Positions 8,906 to 16,652 of a stretch of DNA of 64,000 nt are shown piece after piece. A program made the translations under genes and the position numbers. This DNA is from Achromobacter sp. MFA1 R4 (GTDB lineage: Bacteria; Pseudomonadota; Gammaproteobacteria; Burkholderiales; Burkholderiaceae_B), in assembly GCF_900156745.1 (NCBI RefSeq), contig NZ_LT707065.1:3286001-3350000 (forward strand), in the 5' to 3' direction. Within the stretch, counting starts at the first letter, position 1; each line of letters opens with the position of its first letter. The notes under the pieces were generated by a model that had not been told where the DNA came from, made no database searches, and saw nothing but the letters and a program-made list of their open reading frames with translations.

Positions 8906-10557
8906 AGCGCAAGATTTCCTTCCTGGCCTTCTTTTTGATGTGGTCGAAGGTGCAGGGCTGGACCGTCCCCGACCTGCACGTCCGAATCTGCCACTGGCTG
9001 GACACATGCAGCGAGCCGGTGCGCGTCCTGCAGGTCTTCCGCGGCGCTGCGAAGTCCACGATCTACGCGGTATACAAGGCCTGGCAGCTCTACTGCGATG
9101 GCACATGGGTATCGCTCATCTGGGCGGCAGACGGTCCGCTGGCCAAGAAGCTGACGCGTGACACCATCAACGTGCTGCGCCGGCACCCTCTGTGCGGCGG
9201 CATGCTGCCCACCAAGCCGGGCTCGCAGATGTTCTGGGTGTCCGGGTCGAACGACCCGCGCAACGCCAGCATGACCGCCGTGGGCGTAAATCAGAACGTC
9301 ACCAGCGCCCGCGCGCGTGACATCGACTACGACGACGTCGAGGTGCCGAAGAACATCAAGACGGCGGACGCCCGCGAGAACCTGCGCGCCAAGATCCAGG
9401 AGGCGACCTTCATCCTGGTGCCCGGCGGGCAGGAGACCTACATCGGCACGCCGCACACGCACGATTCCATCTACCCGGAAATGATCGCCGGCGGTGCGGC
9501 GTCGTTGACCATCCCGCTGCTGGAAGACCAGATCCGGTACGAGGAAACGACGAAGCGCACCCGCTACCCGGTGCCATTCAAGCCGGCGGCGGACGGGCTG
9601 TACGTCATGCTCGGCATCTACAAACATGCGCGGCTACTGGTGGAAGGGCGGGACTACCGCTACGAGCGCGGTGAGGTCGTATTCGCCAAGCCGCCCGGCG
9701 GCGCCGTGCTGGACATCTACGCGCGATGCGCATGGCCGGAGCGCTTCACGCGCGCGGAAATCGAGATCCGGCGCAAGAAGACCCGGACGCTGAACTACTG
9801 GGACTCGCAGTATCAGCTGCAGGCCAAGCCCATCAAGGAGTCACGATTGGACCCCGAAAAGATCAAGCCCTATGCCGTGCATCCGCGCGTCGAGCTGGCC
9901 AACCGGGCGGTGCGCATGATGCTGGGCAATGTCCAGATCGTCAGCGCGCGCGCCTATTGGGATTGCGCCCTGGGCAAGATCCGCGGCGACGTGTCGGCCT
10001 TCTCCCTGGTGCTGGACGACGCGGCGGGGAACATCTACTGGCACGTCGCCGAGGCCATGATGGGCGAGTTTGCCGAGTTCTCGGACGCGCGCAACGCCAA
10101 GATCATCGGCGGCCAGGTTATGCAGGCCTGCGCTCTGATCGAGCGGTTCAACATCCCCAACGTCTATGTCGAGACGAACGGCAACGGCGCCTTCGTTCCC
10201 CAGCTCCTGCGCCAGGCGCTCAAGCAGCAGGGCTTGCGCTGCGGCGTGACCGACATCCAGGTGGGGCAGAACAAGAACGCCCGCATCCTGGACGGCCTGG
10301 AACCGCCCATGAAATCCGGCGTCATGTGGGCGCACGTCGACGTGCTTGACGGCCCCATGTGGGACCAAATGAAGGACTGGAACCCGGAGATCAAGGAGCA
10401 GCCTGACGACTACCTGGACAGCGGCGCTGGCGCGATCCTTCAGGCACCGGTCCGCATCGGCCGGATGGTCAGGGAAAAAGTCGGGATTCCGACCGGTCAT
10501 GGGCGGGAAGATTGGCGCCCAACAGGGGGTGTGCACGAGGTCACCCTCGAAACCTAG
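8902..10557 (+). CDS. Terminase large subunit (DNA packaging ATPase/nuclease)
   Basis: The 551-residue protein is the packaging motor. The Walker A-like loop is FRGAAKST (residues 46-53). A Walker B-type acidic stretch IDYDDVE (141-147) follows. The C-terminal RNase H-like nuclease region begins around AYWDCALGKIRGD; further conserved acids lie near VETNGNG and in YLDSGAGA. This layout matches T7 gp19-like terminases, which cut concatemers and pump DNA into the prohead. It is translationally coupled to the small subunit. Both catalytic domains appear complete, so the packaging module looks functional. Confidence 0.88.
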   Translation: MKRKISFLAFFLMWSKVQGWTVPDLHVRICHWLDTCSEPVRVLQVFRGAAKSTIYAVYKAWQLYCDGTWVSLIWAADGPLAKKLTRDTINVLRRHPLCGGMLPTKPGSQMFWVSGSNDPRNASMTAVGVNQNVTSARARDIDYDDVEVPKNIKTADARENLRAKIQEATFILVPGGQETYIGTPHTHDSIYPEMIAGGAASLTIPLLEDQIRYEETTKRTRYPVPFKPAADGLYVMLGIYKHARLLVEGRDYRYERGEVVFAKPPGGAVLDIYARCAWPERFTRAEIEIRRKKTRTLNYWDSQYQLQAKPIKESRLDPEKIKPYAVHPRVELANRAVRMMLGNVQIVSARAYWDCALGKIRGDVSAFSLVLDDAAGNIYWHVAEAMMGEFAEFSDARNAKIIGGQVMQACALIERFNIPNVYVETNGNGAFVPQLLRQALKQQGLRCGVTDIQVGQNKNARILDGLEPPMKSGVMWAHVDVLDGPMWDQMKDWNPEIKEQPDDYLDSGAGAILQAPVRIGRMVREKVGIPTGHGREDWRPTGGVHEVTLET

Positions 10558-10595
10558 CCGCCGGCGGGCCCGGCGCAAGAGTCGGAGCCGCCACC

Positions 10596-12896
10596 GTGAC
10601 CGTCCCCCAGCAGCCAACGCGCACCGCCCATGTCGGCAATGGCGTCACCACCGTATTTGCCTACGATTTTCTATGTCTCGCCGCGCGCGATCTTCAGGTG
10701 ATCGTAGCGGGCGCCGTCGTTGACCCGTCCGCCTATACCGTGTCCAACATCGGGCAGAGCAGCGGCGGGGACGTGACCTTCCTTGCTGCGCCAGCGGACC
10801 AAGCCCAGATCGTCATCCAGTTGGACATGGTGCTGGACCGCGAGACGGACTATCAGACCAATGGCGACCTCTTCGCCAAGACCGTCAATTTCGACTTTGA
10901 CCGGTTGTGGCTGGCCATCCAGCAGGCGTTCGGATTCCTGAATCGAGTGCCGCGGCTGGGCGATTCCGACGTTGATGGCGCAGGCGCCTACCGCGCGAAG
11001 GGAAATCGCATCCAGGATCTCGGTGATCCGATCGCTGACCAGGATGCCGTGAATCGTCGTTCGATGTGGGAATACGTCGAGACGGCAATCGCTGGCGTGG
11101 TGGGCGGGTTCGGCTGGTTCCTGCAATCTGGTGTCGGGGCTGTCTACCGGACCTTCCAGGCCAAGATGCGCGACAGCGTCAGCGTGAAGGATTTCGGAGA
11201 AGTTGGACTTGGCAATCCGGGTGATGAGGTCGTCGTGCAGAAGGCGCTGGACGCCGGTCATCCTGTCGTGGTTCTTCCTCCGGGAACCTACCGCTGGGCC
11301 GGGAATGGCCCCACGGTCCGGTCCGGGACCAAAGTCATCGGGCAAGGAGCCATCATCATCCAGGGCAATTACGACGCCTCGGCCACGGGATCGGTCGGCA
11401 CCGAGTATTGCGGGTTCCGGGTTGAACCTGGTTCAACGGGGATCGAGTTCAACGGCCTTGATCTGCGCGGACCCTTCTACGGGCTCACGGTCCAGCCAAT
11501 CTATCGGTCCATCGGTATTAGCATCTCGGGCCGCTACGACCAGTATTTCTACAACAACCCCAACTACCCGGCCAATCCGCCGACGCCTGTCTCGGGCACC
11601 TCGTCGGACATCGTGGTGCGCCACTGCGTCATTGAAGGCTGGGGCCAGTCGGGGATCATCGCCGACCAGATCGATCGATTTTCCGCGAGCTTCAACCGCA
11701 TCCGACACTGCGGCCGTGACGGTGTGCGCATGTACGGCTGCCGTGAATTCGACGTGACCAGCAACAAGATCGAGTACATGGCGCCCGGCTTCCCCGCCGA
11801 GGGCATAGACCCCAACAACAACGTGTATGGCATCACGGCGACTCGAATCTACCACTGCACGAACGCCGACGGCACGCTGACGGACTATCGCAACAGCGCC
11901 TATGGGCAGATCGCCCTGAACGTCGTGCGCCATTGCCCGTCCTGGAAGGCGCTGGACACGCACGGCGGTACCGACATCACCTTCGCAGACAACGTCATCT
12001 TCAATGCCCACATCGGCATCGGGCTGGACAAGGGCGGATTCAATGCGGCGGATGGCTATGCCCCACCGCGCCGCCTGAAGGTTCGCGGCAACATCATCAT
12101 CGCCGCCCCCTCGAACTCCGCAGGAAACCGCGCGGGCATTTTCGCGGTGGCCCACGATGCGACCGAACAGAACATCGGTGAGGATCTGGAGCTGACCGGG
12201 AACCATGTCGAAGGCTTTGGGCAGCAGGTTATTGATGGAAACGTGGTCGTCAGCAACTACCGGCGGGTGGTGATCGGTGATTTCACGATCCGCGGCGGTC
12301 TTCGCGCCGGCATCAACTTCCAGAACACCGTCGAGGAATACACGATTGGAAAGGGCGTGATTCAGGACATCGGAATCACGTCCGGTGGCGCTTGTACCGG
12401 CATCAATTCGCAGGCGGCGACGCAGCGTGGTGTCATTGACGGCGTGGTGTTCCGCAAAACGGATACTGCCGACACGATGATCGCCATCAGCGCGGCTAGC
12501 CCGAGCGCTGGGTATGGCGCAAAGGTCGGCATGGATCTTTCCTTTGTGGGCAACATCACGCCGTTCAATTCCACCGCCGCGTTTATCAGGCAAGACAGTC
12601 CCTTCGTGCAAAAAAGCCTTGCGGTGGGGAACATCAACAACAACGGCACGGCGACGATTGTGGTCGCGAAGGGAATCGCCTCTGTCACCAGGACAGGTGT
12701 TGGGGTGGTGCGGGTGGTGCTGAGCACCCCAGCCACCACGAATCAGACCCTGTTCCCCCAAGCTACAGGCAAGGGCACGTCCCCGATATCGGCTATGTGC
12801 TCGATCATCGACGCTTCCACTATAGACGTCACGACCCGCGATAACGCGGGGGTGGCAGTTGACGCCGCTTTCTTCTTTGCGTTGACGGGGTTCTAA
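10596..12896 (+). CDS. Tailspike: T7-fibre-type N-terminal domain plus pectate-lyase-like beta helix
   Basis: The 766-residue adsorption protein has an N-terminal ~140 residues resembling the T7 gp17 attachment domain: VGNGVTTVFAYDF near the start, then RETDYQTNGDLFAKTVNFD. A hinge is followed from about residue 190 by the pectate-lyase-superfamily entry (VKDFGEVGLGNPGDEVVVQ, VVVLPPGTYRW) and repeated short beta strands. Such spikes often bind or degrade capsule or O-antigen. The start chosen is GTG at 10596 with GGAG eight bases upstream; the upstream ATG at 10512 lies inside the terminase gene. Substrate specificity cannot be read from sequence. Confidence 0.82.
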   Translation: MTVPQQPTRTAHVGNGVTTVFAYDFLCLAARDLQVIVAGAVVDPSAYTVSNIGQSSGGDVTFLAAPADQAQIVIQLDMVLDRETDYQTNGDLFAKTVNFDFDRLWLAIQQAFGFLNRVPRLGDSDVDGAGAYRAKGNRIQDLGDPIADQDAVNRRSMWEYVETAIAGVVGGFGWFLQSGVGAVYRTFQAKMRDSVSVKDFGEVGLGNPGDEVVVQKALDAGHPVVVLPPGTYRWAGNGPTVRSGTKVIGQGAIIIQGNYDASATGSVGTEYCGFRVEPGSTGIEFNGLDLRGPFYGLTVQPIYRSIGISISGRYDQYFYNNPNYPANPPTPVSGTSSDIVVRHCVIEGWGQSGIIADQIDRFSASFNRIRHCGRDGVRMYGCREFDVTSNKIEYMAPGFPAEGIDPNNNVYGITATRIYHCTNADGTLTDYRNSAYGQIALNVVRHCPSWKALDTHGGTDITFADNVIFNAHIGIGLDKGGFNAADGYAPPRRLKVRGNIIIAAPSNSAGNRAGIFAVAHDATEQNIGEDLELTGNHVEGFGQQVIDGNVVVSNYRRVVIGDFTIRGGLRAGINFQNTVEEYTIGKGVIQDIGITSGGACTGINSQAATQRGVIDGVVFRKTDTADTMIAISAASPSAGYGAKVGMDLSFVGNITPFNSTAAFIRQDSPFVQKSLAVGNINNNGTATIVVAKGIASVTRTGVGVVRVVLSTPATTNQTLFPQATGKGTSPISAMCSIIDASTIDVTTRDNAGVAVDAAFFFALTGF

Positions 12897-12901
12897 GCAA
12901 C

Positions 12902-13216
12902 ATGGACCACGATCTTCCTGCGCGCGTTTCACGCCTGGAACAGCGCGTCGACAAGTACTACTACTGGGGCTGTGGCGTGGCGGCAGCCGTCGTGATCATG
13001 AGCGGCGGGTACGTCTGGTACGCCAATGAGGGCGTGCGGCGGATGGAAAAAATCGCCGACATGCTGACAACGTCTCAGATCGGACAGGCGACCATGCAAG
13101 TCGATATCGCCGTGATGAAGCGGGAGCAGGAACGGCAGGACCGCGCCTGGAAACTTCTCTCAACCCTCTTAAAAAAGGGGAACTCGGATGTTTCAAGTTC
13201 CCAGGAGCGTGAATAG
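12902..13216 (+). CDS. Small single-span membrane protein of the lysis cassette
   Basis: The 104-residue protein has one predicted membrane segment (about residues 21-40, GCGVAAAVVIMSGGYVWYA). It is flanked by a charged N-terminal coil (RVSRLEQRVDKYY) and a C-terminal charged helix. The topology resembles XhlA/holin-accessory or spanin-like proteins. It lies directly before the endolysin, with no space between the stop codon and the next ATG. The assignment to lysis is by position and topology; no family motif is decisive. Confidence 0.55.
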   Translation: MDHDLPARVSRLEQRVDKYYYWGCGVAAAVVIMSGGYVWYANEGVRRMEKIADMLTTSQIGQATMQVDIAVMKREQERQDRAWKLLSTLLKKGNSDVSSSQERE

Positions 13217-13714
13217 ATGCAACTGAACTTCGACACGGCATTCGACCGGCTCATCGGTCACGAGGGCGGCTACAGCAACCATCCGGACGATCCTGGCGGC
13301 GAAACGATGTGGGGCGTCACGGTCGCGGTGGCGCGCGCCAGCGGATATGCCGGACCGATGCGCAGCATGCCGCGCGAGACCGCCAAAGCGATTTACCGTG
13401 CGCAGTATTGGGACAAGGTGAAGGCCGACAGCCTGCCGTTCGCGGTGGCGTTCCAGGTGTTTGACGCCGCGGTGAATCACGGCAACGGGCAGGCGGCCAA
13501 GTTCCTTCAGCGCGCGGCCGGCGTGGCGGACGACGGGATCATCGGGCCCAAGACGCTGGCGGCGATCACGGCGCGCGGTGCGGCGTCCATCCTGCTGCTG
13601 TTCAACGCGGAGCGCGAGCAGTTCTACACCGATCTGAAGACCTGGCCCAGTTTCGGCAAAGGCTGGTCGCGGCGCGTGGTCGCCAATCTGCGGTACGCCG
13701 CCGGGGACATCTGA
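13217..13714 (+). CDS. Endolysin, glycoside hydrolase family 108-type muramidase
   Basis: The 165-residue protein begins with the GH108 signature: FDRLIGHEGGYSNHPDDPGG, in which Glu16 is the expected catalytic acid, followed by TMWGVT. The C-terminal part (about 80-160) matches the associated peptidoglycan-binding domain, with DDGIIGPKTLAAI. It would cleave the glycan strands of peptidoglycan at lysis. No signal peptide is visible, so export would depend on a holin. It is coupled to both neighbours (ATG immediately after one stop, TGATG overlap with the next gene). Confidence 0.88.
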   Translation: MQLNFDTAFDRLIGHEGGYSNHPDDPGGETMWGVTVAVARASGYAGPMRSMPRETAKAIYRAQYWDKVKADSLPFAVAFQVFDAAVNHGNGQAAKFLQRAAGVADDGIIGPKTLAAITARGAASILLLFNAEREQFYTDLKTWPSFGKGWSRRVVANLRYAAGDI

Positions 13715-14241
13715 TGAACTTCGACTGGAAGGGCGCTCTGGGTAATGTAGCCCCAATGCTTGCCACAGCACTGCTCGGGCCGTTGGCTGGCGGTGCCGTC
13801 GCCGCGATTACCGAGGCGCTGGGCTTAGGGCCCGATGCATCAGACGCAGAAATCGCTAAGAAGCTGGCAACCGCCAGCCCTGACACGCTCCTGCAGATCA
13901 AGAAGGCCGAGCAGGATTTCGCCACCCGCATGGCGGAACTCGGCTTCAAGAGCGAGGCGGACCTTGAAAAGATCGCGGCAGACGACCGGGCCGACGCGCG
14001 GCACCGCGAGATTGAGCGCCAGGACTGGACGCCGCGAATCCTCGCCTACCTGGTGACCGCCGGATTCTTCGGCATGCTGTCGGTGATGGTGTTCGCCGCG
14101 ATCCCGGCCGCCAGCAAGGAACCGCTGTACATCCTGCTCGGCTCGCTGGGCACGGCATGGACCAGCATCATTTCCTACTACTTCGGCAGCACTGCCGGCG
14201 GGCAGAAGAAGTCCGAGTTGCTGGCCAAGACGAAACCATAG
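13714..14241 (+). CDS. Holin-like phage protein (three-TM / gene-transfer-agent holin type)
   Basis: The 175-residue protein has a hydrophobic N-terminal segment (about 12-37) and two C-terminal membrane segments, near ILAYLVTAGFFGMLSVMVFA and YILLGSLGTAWTSIISYYFG. A charged helix with DDRADARHREIERQDWTPR lies between them. That central motif followed by a TM pair is characteristic of the holin family described for gene-transfer-agent release. It would permeabilise the inner membrane for the endolysin. It is the last gene of the rightward late operon and is convergent with the next gene, with two bases between stops. Confidence 0.72.
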   Translation: MNFDWKGALGNVAPMLATALLGPLAGGAVAAITEALGLGPDASDAEIAKKLATASPDTLLQIKKAEQDFATRMAELGFKSEADLEKIAADDRADARHREIERQDWTPRILAYLVTAGFFGMLSVMVFAAIPAASKEPLYILLGSLGTAWTSIISYYFGSTAGGQKKSELLAKTKP

Positions 14242-14243
14242 TT

Positions 14244-14891
14244 TCAGGTCGTCTGGTAGTTGACTGCCTTGTGCGTGCGGGCTGACGCGGGCCAAGCCTC
14301 CATTTCAGCTATCGCCGTTTCGATCTGGCCGATATCCAGCCCCTTCAGCCGCTCTGGGTCGAACTCGTGCCACCGCAGCGCGGCCAGCCGGCGGCGGATC
14401 GACTCATCTTCGAACCGCCATTTGAAGTGTTTCGCCGGCGTTCCCACCACGATGGAATATGGCGCCACATCGCGGGTCACGACGGAGCCCGTTGCTACGA
14501 CCGCGCCATCCCCGATTGTGACGCCGGACATGATGTAGGCGTTGTCACCAATCCACACGTCGTGACCAACAAGAACTCGAATGCGGCGAGCCGGGTCGGC
14601 GAACTTCAGGACAGGGGGATTGCTGTTCGTCTGAAAGAATGGGCTGGTGGAAAGGGCGCTCAAGTCATGCGCGCCCGATCCAAGTGTCACGTTGCGCCCG
14701 ATGGAACAGTAGCGGCCGACGATCACAGAGCTTCGAACGAATCCGCTGTTCATGTACGACTGAAAGCCGAAGGCGGCGCCGGCGAGGACTTCGCACTTCC
14801 CGAGGGTCACACCCTGCTCAAACCTAAACTTTCTCGGCTCGTAACCGTCGAGGACGGTCAAACCCATGGCCGCAAATTTCTTGTTTTTCAT
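14244..14891 (-). CDS. CatB/Vat-type hexapeptide-repeat O-acetyltransferase (prophage cargo)
   Basis: The 215-residue protein has left-handed beta-helix hexapeptide repeats (VIVGRYCSIGRNVTLGSG; VWIGDNAYIMSGVTIGDGAV) and the typical ending IVVGTPAKHFKWRF. The family acetylates sugars or xenobiotics using acetyl-CoA. The essential His of the family is probably in the GAHDLSAL loop. It is transcribed against the late operon, between the lysis cassette and the integrase, the usual place for lysogenic-conversion cargo. Its codons look slightly less GC-rich than its neighbours. Modification of surface polysaccharide is a plausible but unproven role; antibiotic acetylation is a less likely alternative. 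Confidence 0.8.
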   Translation of the reverse strand: MKNKKFAAMGLTVLDGYEPRKFRFEQGVTLGKCEVLAGAAFGFQSYMNSGFVRSSVIVGRYCSIGRNVTLGSGAHDLSALSTSPFFQTNSNPPVLKFADPARRIRVLVGHDVWIGDNAYIMSGVTIGDGAVVATGSVVTRDVAPYSIVVGTPAKHFKWRFEDESIRRRLAALRWHEFDPERLKGLDIGQIETAIAEMEAWPASARTHKAVNYQTT

Positions 14892-14930
14892 CCCTTCCCT
14901 CGGTGACCCAACTATATGGCGGGTTCGATT

Positions 14931-15164
14931 CTAGCCTTTGGCGACCTGCACCCGCTCCGCCCGCTTTGCCACCCAGAACCAGTGGCTGAACTTGCCGCGC
15001 TTGGCCTTCTGCTTGCGGAAGAAGATGCGGACGCGGCCGGCGTGGCGGGCGTCGATTTCCACCGGGTATTCCCGGTCTTCGGCGGTCGCAGCGGGCGGGA
15101 GTGTCTTCAGCGCCTCGCCGACGTACTGCCCGGGGACCTGCTCCAGGATTCCGTTGTCGTTCAT
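14931..15164 (-). CDS. Small phage protein of unknown function downstream of integrase
   Basis: The 77-residue reading frame begins two bases after the integrase stop codon, suggesting a shared transcript. It has a hydrophilic N-terminal half and a basic, aromatic C-terminal half (RIFFRKQKAKRGKFSHWFWV). No family is recognised. Spacing, codon use and lack of a conflicting feature support it as a real gene. A longer reading of the same frame extends antisense of the reading direction into the integrase and is rejected. Confidence 0.55.
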   Translation of the reverse strand: MNDNGILEQVPGQYVGEALKTLPPAATAEDREYPVEIDARHAGRVRIFFRKQKAKRGKFSHWFWVAKRAERVQVAKG

Positions 15165-15166
15165 GC

Positions 15167-16150
15167 TCAGTCCAGTTTGTTGGCGATCTCTGTGGCGCTC
15201 TCGCGGTAGTAGATCATGAGGCTGCGCGGGTCGCGGTGCCCCACCATGCGCGCCAGCTCCAGCAGCTCCAGCTTCTTGGCCAGCCGGGTGATCGCCGTGG
15301 CGCGCGCGTCGTGGAAGGTGGGGCCGTCGACCTTGGCAAGCGCCTTCCCCTGACGGAAGTAGGCGTCGCGCAGCCCGGCGTTCACGGTGAAGACCTTCTC
15401 TTCGTCGATGCCGGCCATGGCTTCCAGCAGCTCCATCGCTCGCCGCGACAGCGGCACATCCCGGGCGTCGCCGTTCTTCGACTTGGGCAGATGGAGCATG
15501 CGCCGTTCCAGATGCACGTGCTGCCATTCCAGCGTCAGGATCTCGCCCGAGCGCATGGCCGTTTCCAGGGCCAGCAGGAACGCGACTGCCGTCTGCTCGC
15601 GTTTGTCCTTGGGAGTGCCGCCCTTATAGCCCAGCGCGGCCACGATGCGCTCGGCCTGGCCCTCCTGGAAGATCGTCTTGCGCGCCGGGTTGTCCTTCGG
15701 CTTGATGACGTCGGGCCAGGGGTCATGGTCCACGTACCGCCATTCGCCCAGCTTGGCCCTGGTCCAGATGGCGCGCAGCAAGCCGATCTCGCGCAGCACC
15801 GTGGCGCCCTGGACCTTGGCAAGGCGGCGATCCCGCCATGCCGCCAGATCAGCGGGTCCGATGTCCTGCATGACCATCTTGGCGACCTGATCCGTCTTCA
15901 TGGCCGCGATCCGCGCCCTCTCCCACCTCTCGCCCGCCTTCTCCGGGCTCACCTCGTCGGCGTACCGCTGCATGACGTCGGCGAGCGTCCAGCGCGTGAC
16001 CTTGCCCGCGCGCACGTTCGCCAGCTCCAGCTCGCGCCGGTTGGCCCAGTCCATGGCCTCTCGTTTGGTGGAAAAGGTCTTGCTTTCGCGGTGGCCGTTG
16101 CGGGCGACTTCGGCCCGCCACGAATCCCCGCGCTTTCTGAAAGTGGGCAT
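15167..16150 (-). CDS. int: Tyrosine-family site-specific integrase
   Basis: The 327-residue recombinase shows the catalytic set: Arg200 in ETAMRSGEI, the beta-hairpin Lys near LPKSKNG, His280-x-x-Arg283 in FHDARATA, His305 in MVGHRD and the nucleophile Tyr314 (or Tyr315) in LMIYYRES. The N-terminal part (1-60) resembles an arm-binding domain and residues 60-150 a core-binding domain. ATG 16150 is chosen because upstream codons would run through repeated arm-type sites. The start faces the tRNA attachment site about 155 bases away. It would integrate the phage at the 3' end of the tRNA-Leu gene; excision would need an unseen Xis. Confidence 0.92.
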   Translation of the reverse strand: MPTFRKRGDSWRAEVARNGHRESKTFSTKREAMDWANRRELELANVRAGKVTRWTLADVMQRYADEVSPEKAGERWERARIAAMKTDQVAKMVMQDIGPADLAAWRDRRLAKVQGATVLREIGLLRAIWTRAKLGEWRYVDHDPWPDVIKPKDNPARKTIFQEGQAERIVAALGYKGGTPKDKREQTAVAFLLALETAMRSGEILTLEWQHVHLERRMLHLPKSKNGDARDVPLSRRAMELLEAMAGIDEEKVFTVNAGLRDAYFRQGKALAKVDGPTFHDARATAITRLAKKLELLELARMVGHRDPRSLMIYYRESATEIANKLD

Positions 16151-16305
16151 TGGCGTAATCTCTGGCGTACGTTTGGCGTACGAGATTAGCAAAAACAGTG
16201 GTGGGATGTGGTGCCGAGTGGCGGGGCGGATTCTGACCGGCACCACCAAACGCCTATGAAGATGGCGTAGGGTGGCGTAATGTGGCGCGGGGTGGTGTTA
16301 CGGGG
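16151..16305. promoter_or_regulatory. Attachment-site arm with five TGGCGTA direct repeats (probable integrase arm sites)
   Basis: Five exact copies of TGGCGTA lie between the integrase start and the tRNA 3' end: 16151-16157, 16163-16169, 16174-16180, 16263-16269 and 16273-16279. A near-copy (TGGCGCG) is at 16283. Direct repeats flanking a tRNA core next to int are the usual form of arm-type integrase sites. They overlap the integrase promoter region, so autoregulation is possible. The binding role is inferred. Confidence 0.6.
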
Positions 16306-16357
16306 TGGTGCCCGAGACCGGAATCGAACCGGTACGGCCGCGAGGCCGAGGGATTTT
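16306..16357. other. Prophage right attachment site core, inside the tRNA-Leu 3' exon (inferred)
   Basis: The integrase gene reads away from the 3' end of the tRNA gene, and phage sequence adjoins the encoded CCA. Tyrosine integrases commonly use tRNA 3' ends and supply an identical replacement. The 3' exon of this split gene is 52 nt, so shared core sequence should lie inside it. The matching left copy is outside the window, so the exact limits are unknown. Confidence 0.55.
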
Positions 16358-16582
16358 CTTACCACTTCGGCTTTCGCCGCCAGCAAGGGCTTGCTGTTCG
16401 TGGTCTGGAGCACGCCTTCACCATAGCCTGTTGGCCTTAGGTGCCCGCCGTCTGCTCTCTACACCTTCCCCGGTTGTGGAACCGGGGCTTGGCTCGGCGT
16501 TAGCGCGGAACGGGTCCAGGGCCTTCGCCGAGTTTGACGGGCTTCACCTTTGGAGTTTCCTCCGAAGGGCTCAAATTAGTTC
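16358..16582 (-). ncRNA. Group I self-splicing intron (IC3-like) in the tRNA-Leu(UAA) anticodon loop
   Basis: The 225-nt element follows the exon U and ends in G. Helices by intron base number: P1 pairs exon GGGACUU with 11-18 (U.G at the splice site, one A-C mismatch); P2 20-23/28-31 with GAAA loop; P3 41-47/134-140; P4 51-56/85-90; P5 60-62/79-81 with an inner hairpin; P6 91-92/118-119 and 96-103/108-115; P7 126-130/171-175; P8 141-143/161-163 and 148-150/155-157; P9 179-183/218-222 enclosing hairpins 187-192/197-202 and 204-207/212-215 (GAAA loop). From memory the Azoarcus tRNA-Ile intron has the same core, with P3 and P7 base pairs changed in a compensatory way. No reading frame is encoded. 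Confidence 0.95.
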
Positions 16583-16652
16583 AAGTCCCTTGTGTCTACC
16601 AATTTCACCACTCGGGCGTTGCGCGGCCCGTGGCGGGCCGGCAGCGGGCGAG

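Larger units (their letters stand above)
1..16357. mobile_element. Right part of an integrated T7-like temperate prophage
   Basis: The stretch carries contiguous virion, packaging, lysis and integration genes and ends at the 3' part of a tRNA-Leu gene. The gene order (nozzle-like, GNAT, internal virion proteins, terminases, T7-type tail fibre N-domain, lysis genes) parallels the late region of T7-like podoviruses. The tyrosine integrase next to a tRNA marks it as temperate. The left end, replication genes and repressor are outside the window. The right boundary is inferred to lie inside the 52-nt 3' exon of the tRNA; the exact crossover cannot be placed without the left attachment site. All structural genes look intact. 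Confidence 0.9.
16306..16617 (-). tRNA. tRNA-Leu(UAA), interrupted by a group I intron
   Basis: On the minus strand, exon 1 (16617-16583, 35 nt) runs from GCCCGAG to the first anticodon base. Exon 2 (16357-16306, 52 nt) begins AAAATCCC and ends CTCGGGCACCA. Joined, they give an 87-nt class II tRNA: 7-bp acceptor stem GCCCGAG/CTCGGGC, D arm with AAATTGGTAGAC, anticodon stem AGGGA/TCCCT with loop CTTAAAA (anticodon UAA), long variable arm CGGCC/GGCCG, T arm with GGTTCGATTCC, and encoded CCA. The break falls after U34. Charging depends on removal of the intron. It is also the inferred prophage attachment site. Confidence 0.93.

Noticed and set aside
10512..10595. Upstream ATG extending the tailspike
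   Set aside because: It overlaps the terminase end and adds low-complexity residues; GTG 10596 has a proper ribosome site and begins the conserved domain.
15101..16189. Rightward frame of 362 codons
   Set aside because: Antisense of the integrase, whose catalytic residues are complete.
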